NCBI GenBank assembly: GCA_029856375.1
Contig: JAHQWX010000011.1
Coordinates: 1-14,289, forward strand
DNA length: 14,289 bases
Direction: 5' to 3'
Source: Promethearchaeia archaeon
GTDB lineage: Archaea; Asgardarchaeota; Lokiarchaeia; Sigyniarchaeales; SOKP01
The notes under the pieces were generated by a model. The model searched no databases, had not been told where the DNA came from, and saw nothing but the letters and a program-made list of their open reading frames with translations. Position 1 is the stretch's first letter, and each line of letters starts with the position of its first letter. This document shows positions 7,397 to 13,771 of the stretch, one piece after another. The position numbers and the translations under genes are program-made.

Positions 7397-7693
7397 CTAT
7401 TTATTCGCCTTGTCTGGTGGGCAGCCATAGTCGTGTCGGGTTTGACAATTTCTCTTTGAGCTACTACCGGAACAATTTACGCAAACCGTGTCTCGCAACA
7501 TCCTTTCCACTTCTGATACTGAACGACCAAATCTTTCCTTCTCAGTCTCGTCCGCTAGCATCTCGTCTTTAATTTTATGTAAGTCTTCGTAAGTATCTTC
7601 TTCTAAATCGTCGTCCCAATCTTCAAGATTGATTTCGTCTTGATCTGGGATGTCATCCCATTCTTCTTCTTTTGAGGATTTCTTTTTTCCCAT
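7397..7693 (-). CDS. Small acidic protein with a C-terminal four-cysteine motif
   Basis: I do not recognise this 98-residue protein. It starts with a short basic stretch (MGKKKSSK) and continues with a very acidic, probably disordered region rich in D, E and W (residues 9-52). A short predicted helix follows (about 55-69). It ends in C71-x2-C74-x8-C83-x7-C91, a spacing suited to one zinc ion or an iron-sulfur centre. No DNA-binding helix or membrane segment is seen. The ATG at 7693 lacks a Shine-Dalgarno site. The gene lies 90 bases downstream of the PLP enzyme gene on the same strand, and both proteins end in cysteine-rich tails, so a shared metal or redox theme is possible but speculative. 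The reading frame is credible from its codon pattern and the ordered cysteine motif. Confidence 0.7.
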   Translation of the reverse strand: MGKKKSSKEEEWDDIPDQDEINLEDWDDDLEEDTYEDLHKIKDEMLADETEKERFGRSVSEVERMLRDTVCVNCSGSSSKRNCQTRHDYGCPPDKANK

Positions 7694-7783
7694 AATTGTA
7701 TTTAATTTTACATTATGAATTAAAGTTTTTTCTAGAAATTTTTAGAAATATTTTCTCGCTAATAATAGAATAATATCTGAAAA

Positions 7784-9061
7784 TTATGCGTCTTCGAGCT
7801 GTATGATATCTTTCAGCTGATTATAAGCCAAACAATTTTCTCTATCTTTCTCGGTACATTGTTTGACTTTCCAACATCTATATTCTTCGCACATGTAAGC
7901 AGGACAATTTTTTCTATCTTTTTCAGCACATTTATTTATTTGCCAGCATTGAAATGAAGCATCATAGTATTTTTGTACATTTTCTGGAAGTTTCGCGAAG
8001 TCGAAATTAGTTTTTTTTAAGTGATCGTTTAAGGATATGGAGTTATATGTGTTCCAGAAGAGAAAAACTTTATCCTTATTTTCGGGTATTTCTATAGTAT
8101 CAATCATTGCAGCCATTGTTTTTCCCGTATAAGTTGTTTCTATTTTGAAATCGTTTTTCTTTCCTTCCAAATCGGTAACCTTATCTACAGCTGCTTGACC
8201 TCGCTTCGTTTTCACACCATATTCGCTTCCTAAGTAGCCCAAATGAAGGTCAAAATCTGTTTCTTCAATCACTATATCTGGTACAGATTTATCGTATTTT
8301 CTCATAAATTTAATGGCTTTATTAGAGGTTCTTGCGATATTTTTAGCGTTATTTAGAAAATGTGCGCCAACCTCAACAGGTTGGACCCGTGTCTTCAATC
8401 CAGCGAGTTTAGATCCCGCTATTAAACCCCCCGCGGATCCAGTGGAACCACAAGCAACGAATAAATAATCTGGCTCGGGCAACTCGCCAGCATCAATTTG
8501 CCTTTTTAATTCAAAACTGGCGTTGACAAATCCAATAGTACCAAGAGAACTTCCAATTCCAAATAAAGGAGACCCCCCAGGCATCATCATATAATATTTT
8601 CGCTTAAATAGAAATAATACAAGAGCCTTAACGGCCAAACCTAAGTATGTTTTAACGGTGATGATGTCAGCTCCAAAGTAGTCGTATAACAAAAGTGACC
8701 TCTGAACGTGCCAAGTTAATGGTTGAGGAAATAAGTATAGTCGCGTTTTAAGTCCCAACTTTTTACCGACCATAGCTGCTGCTAATCCGTGATTTGTTCC
8801 GACTCCTCCTGCTGTTGCAACAATGTTTTTTCCTTTTTTTAGAATATCTCCGTAAATAAATTCAAATTTACTTATTTTATTTCCCCCATAGAATTCCGTA
8901 CTTTTATCGTCTCTTTTTATCCATAAATTCTTACACTCAAGTTCTTTTTCTAGCTGTTCCATTTTTTGTACTGGGGTAGGATAGTTGGCAATCGCAATCC
9001 AAGGTATTTTTTCTGCTAATTTCGGGTATTCTTCAAAAAGTATTGGTTTGTCTCTAACCAT
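7784..9061 (-). CDS. PLP enzyme (ACC deaminase/D-cysteine desulfhydrase type) with duplicated CW-cysteine tail
   Basis: This is a fold-type II pyridoxal-phosphate enzyme. The PLP lysine is K62 in FYGGNKISKFEF (57-68), equivalent to the family's GGNKxRKxE. TAGGVGTNHGLAAA (83-96) matches the family's substrate loop region, and the phosphate-binding glycine-rich loop is CGSTGSAGGL (204-213). Relatives open ACC or release sulfide, pyruvate and ammonia from D-cysteine; which applies here cannot be read. After the ~370-residue core comes a tail not found in the basic enzyme: two copies of CWxxxxCxEKDRxNCxAY (372-389 and 396-413), 24 residues apart. The tail has cysteines at 372, 378, 386, 391, 396, 402 and 410, resembling the 'two-CW' domain. 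That suggests a metal or redox site. Start ATG 9061, leaderless or without a Shine-Dalgarno site. It is divergent from the membrane-protein gene. Confidence 0.85.
   Translation of the reverse strand: MVRDKPILFEEYPKLAEKIPWIAIANYPTPVQKMEQLEKELECKNLWIKRDDKSTEFYGGNKISKFEFIYGDILKKGKNIVATAGGVGTNHGLAAAMVGKKLGLKTRLYLFPQPLTWHVQRSLLLYDYFGADIITVKTYLGLAVKALVLFLFKRKYYMMMPGGSPLFGIGSSLGTIGFVNASFELKRQIDAGELPEPDYLFVACGSTGSAGGLIAGSKLAGLKTRVQPVEVGAHFLNNAKNIARTSNKAIKFMRKYDKSVPDIVIEETDFDLHLGYLGSEYGVKTKRGQAAVDKVTDLEGKKNDFKIETTYTGKTMAAMIDTIEIPENKDKVFLFWNTYNSISLNDHLKKTNFDFAKLPENVQKYYDASFQCWQINKCAEKDRKNCPAYMCEEYRCWKVKQCTEKDRENCLAYNQLKDIIQLEDA
7823..7948 (-). repeat. In-frame tandem duplication encoding the CW-cysteine tail
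   Basis: Two coding units 72 bases (24 codons) apart retain clear DNA similarity. For example, the stretch starting at + strand 7831 (ACAATTTTCTCTATCTTTCT) closely matches the one at 7903. Each unit encodes CWxxxxCxEKDRxNCxAY. The second copy is shorter, ending after its AY. Similarity at both DNA and protein level points to a duplication inside the gene. Confidence 0.7.
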
Positions 9062-9194
9062 AATTACGTATTTAATTTATTGTATTAATTGTTTTCTTTT
9101 CCCACTTTTCATATTATTTTCCTAGAAAAAACATTTAAAAATGTTAGATGAGTTATTTGTTTTACATAATCTAGTTTTTTTTAAAAAAGGTTGA
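9062..9194. promoter_or_regulatory. Divergent promoter region with a short inverted repeat
   Basis: This 133-base AT-rich gap separates the PLP enzyme gene (-) from the membrane-protein gene (+) and must carry both promoters. It holds the inverted repeat AACATTT (9130-9136) / AAATGTT (9139-9145) with a two-base spacer, about 50-65 bases before the + strand start. That is a possible operator or TATA-overlapping site. No other structure is evident. Confidence 0.4.
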
Positions 9195-9650
9195 ATGACA
9201 ATGAGCGAAAAAGAAAAAGACTCGAACGAGTTATTAAACATTTTGATGATCATCATAGGCTTAATGTTTATTTTTAAGGCAATCCTCGACGCTTTAGCGT
9301 TTTTTGGAGTTTTAGTACCAGATTGGATGGCTGCATTTGCAGAGGGAACTGAAGAAGCAGCCTCGAGCGCAGCGTTGTTCGGAACTCAAGGTATGGTATC
9401 GGGAGCGCTTGGTTTCTGGTGCCTTGTAGCAGGAATAGGGCTATTCCGGGAGGAAGAATACGCTTTAGGGATGGGATTAGTCGTTCTTAGCATTATGGCT
9501 TTGATGAGTGGATCGATCATATTTGGATGGATAGGAAATCCAGCATCTTTCTCCGCGACTTATTGGCCAAATTACATAACAATCGTTGCTTTTATCGTCG
9601 GACTAATCGGATTTTTCTGGCTATTATTCACAAGAAAGAGATACGATTAA
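9195..9650 (+). CDS. Four-helix integral membrane protein, function unknown
   Basis: The 151-residue protein has four hydrophobic helices (about residues 14-38, 61-83, 90-112 and 127-146). The N-terminus is short and charged, and the end is basic (TRKRYD), consistent with both ends in the cytoplasm. An acidic, alanine-rich loop (48-60, with E50, E53 and E54) sits between helices 1 and 2, probably outside. I recognise no family, and no catalytic or transport motif is visible. Two starts compete. ATG 9195 is four bases after AAGG (9187-9190), and ATG 9201 is ten bases after it; the second would give a protein two residues shorter. The gene is divergent from the PLP enzyme and followed by a T-rich terminator-like stretch, so it is probably monocistronic. 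Confidence 0.75.
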   Translation: MTMSEKEKDSNELLNILMIIIGLMFIFKAILDALAFFGVLVPDWMAAFAEGTEEAASSAALFGTQGMVSGALGFWCLVAGIGLFREEEYALGMGLVVLSIMALMSGSIIFGWIGNPASFSATYWPNYITIVAFIVGLIGFFWLLFTRKRYD

Positions 9651-9681
9651 TCCAGACTTGTAAATATCAAACCCAAATCTC

Positions 9682-9702
9682 TTTTTATTTATTTTTTTTT
9701 TT
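9682..9702 (+). terminator. T-rich terminator after the membrane-protein gene
   Basis: TTTTTATTTATTTTTTTTTTT begins about 32 bases after the stop codon. Its position and length fit archaeal T-tract termination, separating this gene from the methyltransferase. Confidence 0.45.
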
Positions 9703-9773
9703 CCTTATTAAACTGAATTTAATAATGAAAAAAGCTATATTTTAAATTAAGAGAGAAGGGAATTTCGTCCAAA

Positions 9774-10703
9774 TTGAGAGCAAATAAACGGCAAAAAGAC
9801 ATTTTGAATTATATAAACGACGATAATGGTCTTACTACTTTAATAGCACATAAAAGAAGGGAGAATAAGAAAAATAAGACAATTGTAGGAGTACCGCATC
9901 CATTTTTAAAATGGGCTGGAGGAAAGAGGCAATTACTAGGACAGATTGAAGAATTTCTCCCTAAAAATTTTGATAAATATATCGAACCGTTTGTTGGGGG
10001 CGGAGCTTTATTTTTCTACCTCTTGTCTGAGAGGGCAGTATTAATAGATACCAACAACGAATTGGTAAATACCTATTTAATTATTAAGAATCGCGTAAAA
10101 GAGTTAATTAAATCGTTAAAAAAGCACAAAAACGAAAAAGAGTATTTTTATAAAGTGCGAAATATCGACAGAAATTACAAAGAATACCAGAAGTTATCCA
10201 ATGTTGAAAAGGCTTCTCGTACAATATTCTTGAATAGATGTTGCTACAATGGATTATATAGGGTTAATAGTAAAGGACAATTTAATGTACCTTTTGGGAA
10301 ATATAAAAATCCTAAGTTTTGCGACGAGGAAAATCTGTTAGCGGTGAATCGGGTATTACAACAAGCAGAAATAATCGCCGGAGATTTTGAGAAATGTTTA
10401 GAATTTTCAACTCCTAACGATTTCGTTTATTTTGACCCACCATATCAACCAATTTCTGAGACGGCCAATTTTACGAGCTATACGAAAGAAAATTTCAGCA
10501 AAGAAGATCAACTGAGACTTTTTAAAACATATCAGAAATTAGATGAACGCGGCTGTAAGGTTATGTTGAGTAATTCTTACAACGATTTTATAATGAATCT
10601 ATATCAAAAATATAAGATTAACTATGTATCCGCTAAGCGCGCGATTAATTCAGACGCTAATGGAAGAGGAGAAATACGAGAATTATTAATAATTAACTAC
10701 TAA
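9774..10703 (+). CDS. Dam-type DNA adenine-N6 methyltransferase
   Basis: This enzyme transfers methyl from S-adenosylmethionine to adenine in DNA. Its motifs match the Dam/DpnM (alpha-class) order: FLKWAGGKRQLL (motif X, 44-55), EPFVGGGALFF (SAM-binding motif I, 71-81), and NRCCYNGLYRVNSKGQFNVP (154-173, target-recognition part). Then come DPPY (221-224, catalytic motif IV), FTSYTKENF (233-241), MLSNS (264-268) and the C-terminal INSDANGRGEIRELLI. These suggest GATC as target, though this is inferred from the family. Start TTG 9774 is the only usual start between the upstream stop (9726) and TTG 9804. Its purine-rich AGAAGGG (9754-9760) is 13 bases away, farther than usual. The N-terminus is ~35-40 residues longer and more basic than in Dam. 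The stop overlaps the convergent regulator gene by a few bases. No nuclease partner is visible. Confidence 0.93.
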   Translation: MRANKRQKDILNYINDDNGLTTLIAHKRRENKKNKTIVGVPHPFLKWAGGKRQLLGQIEEFLPKNFDKYIEPFVGGGALFFYLLSERAVLIDTNNELVNTYLIIKNRVKELIKSLKKHKNEKEYFYKVRNIDRNYKEYQKLSNVEKASRTIFLNRCCYNGLYRVNSKGQFNVPFGKYKNPKFCDEENLLAVNRVLQQAEIIAGDFEKCLEFSTPNDFVYFDPPYQPISETANFTSYTKENFSKEDQLRLFKTYQKLDERGCKVMLSNSYNDFIMNLYQKYKINYVSAKRAINSDANGRGEIRELLIINY

Positions 10704-11713
10704 AACAATCCAATCTTTGACTCGATAACTCTCGTTACAGCAATATCTAGGAAGTTGTCCAAAGAATTCAAGTAAAATTCGCAGGTTCGTCTCAACTCTT
10801 GCTCAAAAGTTTCGTCTTGATTTTTAATCGAGTCCAAATTCTCGTTGAGATTATAAAGGTCTTTTTGGAGTTTTACTTTCGCTTCGAACGACTTTTCCTT
10901 TTCGAAATAAGGTTCAATAATTTTTTTCAAGAAATTAGGTATTTGTTTTAAAAAGCTAGAATAACGCTTAATTAGATCTCCATTTTGTATGAACTTTATT
11001 TCAAGGCTTTTTTGAATCAAATCCCGTAAGTATAATATACCTATACGATGGCCTAGATATTGAATAATGTGAGGCGTATCTGAAACTATATTAATAGAGA
11101 TGTAATTTTGTAATCCAGTAATAAGAATGCGCGTTCCAAGCGAATATTTCCTCTCAATTTCTTCACTTAAATAACTATAATTTTTCTCTAAATCACCTTG
11201 TACGCAAAATTCAATAATTCGTTCAAAAATATCAATCATATCCACAATAACTTCTTTAATACTAGTCCTACTAGTATCAATTAAGAAATGGATTCTGTAT
11301 TCTTTGTTTTCAGGTACCTTTCTGAAATCAATTCCAATGATTTCTTTTTTCAATTCAGTTAAGACCATAAATAGAACATTTTCATTAGTCTGAGTGTATT
11401 TTAAATGGACCTCATCGACATTTAACTTGAACGCGCCTATTAATGCTTTTTTTACTAATTCACTTGGCCAGTTGATGGGATCTATCGAAAAGGATTTCTT
11501 TTTTTCGTCTAATTCGGACGCTCTAACTGCTAGAGTATCTTTATCGATTAAGTATAAAAAGATTTCAGAACCTTCTTGAATATTTATAAAAGTCACCCAT
11601 TCTTGGGGAAAAGTGATTGCTTTGGAGTTGCCAAGTTTGATTACGCTGCGGGAGTATTTTTTTTTCAAATCACTGAAGTTTTTTAGGCTATTTGTGTCTT
11701 TTCTCTTACTCAA
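10700..11713 (-). CDS. AbrB-PhoU fusion regulator (archaeal PhoU type)
   Basis: The N-terminus has a SpoVT/AbrB-type swapped-hairpin DNA-binding domain: RSVIKLGNSKAITFPQEWV (22-40), then EGSEIFLYLIDKDTLAVRA (47-65). The rest (about 70-337) is mostly helical and matches the layout of archaeal PhoU-like proteins. It has a short linking alpha/beta part (VDEVHLKY, about 99-106) and two long helical PhoU-like units. PhoU proteins sense phosphate-transport state; the archaeal AbrB fusions are presumed transcription factors. No phosphate-transport gene is nearby, so the target may be something else. The start is TTG 11713: the only earlier in-frame TTG (11725) is followed directly by a stop. No Shine-Dalgarno site is seen. 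A long perfect inverted repeat lies 45-74 bases upstream and may be its own operator. Confidence 0.82.
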   Translation of the reverse strand: MSKRKDTNSLKNFSDLKKKYSRSVIKLGNSKAITFPQEWVTFINIQEGSEIFLYLIDKDTLAVRASELDEKKKSFSIDPINWPSELVKKALIGAFKLNVDEVHLKYTQTNENVLFMVLTELKKEIIGIDFRKVPENKEYRIHFLIDTSRTSIKEVIVDMIDIFERIIEFCVQGDLEKNYSYLSEEIERKYSLGTRILITGLQNYISINIVSDTPHIIQYLGHRIGILYLRDLIQKSLEIKFIQNGDLIKRYSSFLKQIPNFLKKIIEPYFEKEKSFEAKVKLQKDLYNLNENLDSIKNQDETFEQELRRTCEFYLNSLDNFLDIAVTRVIESKIGLF

Positions 11714-11757
11714 TTTAATTCACAATGGTTATGGAATTAGTTATACTAATAGAATAA

Positions 11758-11787
11758 AATATATACTATATTTACATAGTATATATT
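11758..11787. promoter_or_regulatory. Perfect 12-base inverted repeat, likely operator of the AbrB-PhoU gene
   Basis: AATATATACTAT (11758-11769) and ATAGTATATATT (11776-11787) are exact inverse copies around a six-base spacer ATTTAC. The element lies in the gap between the two - strand genes, 45-74 bases before TTG 11713. It overlaps the expected initiation site of a TATA box at 11801-11808, or itself contains the TATA sequence. Both placements suit a repressor site. Confidence 0.55.
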
Positions 11788-11800
11788 GATTGCACTTTCT

Positions 11801-11808
11801 TTTATATA
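11801..11808 (-). promoter_or_regulatory. TATA-like box for the AbrB-PhoU gene
   Basis: On the - strand TATATAAA, within AATATATAAAAG, is about 90 bases before TTG 11713. An initiation site ~25 bases downstream would fall near 11778, inside the inverted repeat. No clear BRE precedes it, and other AT-rich matches are nearby. Confidence 0.35.
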
Positions 11809-11855
11809 TTACCATATCAAATTATAAAGCGATTTGTTAAGAGGATCGAATAATT

Positions 11856-13697
11856 TTAAAAATCTTCTATCAGTTTTACCCATTGACAATTATATATCGC
11901 TTTAAATTCGTCGCTAAGGCTCTTCGAAGAGGATAAGGAACTATACAACTTATTTATTTTGCTCCATTCGCTTGCGTCAAAATCTATTTTGTGTTTTATT
12001 GAAAAATCCTTATTTAAGAGTTCTTGAATGCAATTGTATTGTATTTCACATCTATTGAAATATTCGGTAAAATAAGTAGTATAGACTAAAATATTGGCTA
12101 ATTCTTCAAAAAATTCGATTATTTCAACGCTCCCTTGGGAATTATTTTGATAGAAGTCTTGATGTAAGAGATGGAGAATAACACCAACTTCTGGGAAGAT
12201 TGGAGGAATTTTTTCCGGAATCGGAATACGCTTCAAGAAGCTCCCATTAAATCGTAAATAGCCAGAAGCCATGTGAAGCGAATTAAAGAGAGATTTGAAC
12301 ACATAATTAGCGAGTTTAGAGTTATAAAAAACCGATAACGATAACAAATCTTCTTGAGAGAAATTTTTTCCTGTGAGCATATAGGCACCAGTGATATTAA
12401 TTAATTTACCAGGATCAAAAACAGCGGTTAAATTTTTTGCAACTTCCTTAAAAATTAATTTTGGCTTTTCAAGATCTCTCCAAAAACCTTGATAATTTTC
12501 GCTATATGGTATGAACGACGGTTTCAATTTTCTTTTTGCTATCTTTATGTCGTTGTTATATTTTATGTAATATCTTCCGATGTTACTCGTTCCGATAAGA
12601 AGGAGATCTCTGGAAGATTTCCTCGTCTTCTTCGTTAAATCAAGAAATTGAGCCCAATTGGTAAATGCAAAAGGGCGATAAATAAATTTTGAATTAAGAT
12701 TTATATCACTCAATGGTTTAAAATTGTTTAAAATATATTTTATAATTTCATAATTGCCCGCTATCGGAAAAACTTTTGAAGGAATTTGGTTTAGGCTTAT
12801 TTGATCGATCCTCTGGTTGAATCCACCGTTATTTAAGATATCATTAAGGTTTTTCTCTTCATTTGCAGTTTTGATTAAAATTTCATTGTTATTAGGATTT
12901 GATTTTAGAAATGATATTATTATAGGATAAATTGCTGCATTTTTAAACACTTTCAACGAAGAAACATCGATAATCTCGAGTATTTTTGTCTGATTTAATA
13001 AGAGATTTCGAATTTTAATTCCGTAATCAGCGGAGAGAAATTTATTGGTTATTATATACGAGCAGTAACCACCCTTTTTCAACAATCTTAAAGCTCGTTC
13101 GATAAAAAGAATTGAAATATCGTATAATTTATAAGCGGTTTCATATTTTTTCTTTAAAATTTCTTTATTTTTTGTAGATTTCATCTTTTTATTTTCAATA
13201 TAGGGTGGATTGCCCAAAATTATGTTAAATTTTTCGTTTCTAACTAAATTTTCCTCTATTAGAAAATCCCCATTGACTATATTTTTTTCTATAGAATTGC
13301 TATCAAGAGATGCCCAGCTAGACAGGCGTAATTTGCAAAGATCAACCGCTTTCTTGTCGAGATCTATTCCAAATATATTATTTTTAACAATATTTTCCTT
13401 TATTTCGATGGGATTTTCATTTTTATGAGCCTTCATTAACAATCGAAATAAATTTGATACCATTGAAACCAGAAATCTACCCGTTCCACAAGCCGGATCC
13501 AATATTCTAAGCGATTTTAAATCGTTACTTCTGGCGAAAAAGTCGAGGCTTTTTTTGCTTATATAATCACAAATTAATCCTGGGGTATATACGATTCCTT
13601 TATATTTTCCGTTTAGCGTATTTTTAGAAATTTGAGTTTCATAGTTATCGATTTCTCGTTGAATCTCGTCAAAGCTTTTTAATGCAGTGCTCTTCAT
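11856..13697 (-). CDS. Eco57I/TaqI-like DNA adenine-N6 methyltransferase
   Basis: A gamma-class N6-adenine methyltransferase. GIVYTPGLICDYI (34-46) is motif X, ILDPACGTGRFLV (65-77) is SAM motif I, IFGIDLD (108-114) is motif II, and NPPY (163-166) is the catalytic motif IV. The second half has a TaqI/type I-like target-recognition pattern: FIYRPF (338-343), then TGAYMLTG (436-443). After that come YNSKLANYVFK (458-468) and GYLRFNGSFLKRIPIP (479-494), the usual end of such a domain. About 110 helical residues follow. No endonuclease domain precedes motif X (only ~33 residues) and none is evident at the C-terminus, so this is not a complete type IIG enzyme. Target sequence unknown. Start ATG 13697 has no Shine-Dalgarno site. 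A TATA-like AATAAATTTATT at 13724-13735 would give a near-leaderless message. The regulator gene lies 142 bases downstream on the same strand. Confidence 0.88.
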   Translation of the reverse strand: MKSTALKSFDEIQREIDNYETQISKNTLNGKYKGIVYTPGLICDYISKKSLDFFARSNDLKSLRILDPACGTGRFLVSMVSNLFRLLMKAHKNENPIEIKENIVKNNIFGIDLDKKAVDLCKLRLSSWASLDSNSIEKNIVNGDFLIEENLVRNEKFNIILGNPPYIENKKMKSTKNKEILKKKYETAYKLYDISILFIERALRLLKKGGYCSYIITNKFLSADYGIKIRNLLLNQTKILEIIDVSSLKVFKNAAIYPIIISFLKSNPNNNEILIKTANEEKNLNDILNNGGFNQRIDQISLNQIPSKVFPIAGNYEIIKYILNNFKPLSDINLNSKFIYRPFAFTNWAQFLDLTKKTRKSSRDLLLIGTSNIGRYYIKYNNDIKIAKRKLKPSFIPYSENYQGFWRDLEKPKLIFKEVAKNLTAVFDPGKLINITGAYMLTGKNFSQEDLLSLSVFYNSKLANYVFKSLFNSLHMASGYLRFNGSFLKRIPIPEKIPPIFPEVGVILHLLHQDFYQNNSQGSVEIIEFFEELANILVYTTYFTEYFNRCEIQYNCIQELLNKDFSIKHKIDFDASEWSKINKLYSSLSSSKSLSDEFKAIYNCQWVKLIEDF

Positions 13698-13723
13698 CTA
13701 ATATTAATTGTGCTTTTTTGAGT

Positions 13724-13735
13724 AATAAATTTATT
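13724..13735 (-). promoter_or_regulatory. TATA-like box for the Eco57I-like methyltransferase gene
   Basis: AATAAATTTATT, a 12-base palindrome, is centred about 32 bases before ATG 13697. This spacing predicts initiation at or just before the start codon, consistent with a leaderless message and the missing ribosome-binding site. Confidence 0.3.
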
Positions 13736-13745
13736 GACCAATTAG

Positions 13746-13753
13746 AAAAAAAA
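13746..13753 (-). terminator. T8 terminator after the aldehyde oxidoreductase gene
   Basis: On the - strand a run of eight T (CCATTTTTTTTCTAATTGG) begins 18 bases after the oxidoreductase stop. It lies ahead of the putative promoter of the methyltransferase, so the two genes are probably transcribed separately. Confidence 0.4.
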
Positions 13754-13771
13754 TGGAGTGATTGATAATTC

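Noticed and set aside
9527..9745. Open frame running past the four-helix protein into the T-rich gap
   Set aside because: It overlaps the real membrane-protein gene in another frame. Its tail is a translation of the T-tract and A-rich sequence, with no domain.
11856..13697. PglX/BREX or DISARM methyltransferase identity
   Set aside because: Those proteins are much larger (around 1000 residues or more), and none of their partner genes (phosphatase, helicase, Lon-like) is in the window. The TaqI/Eco57I-like layout fits better.
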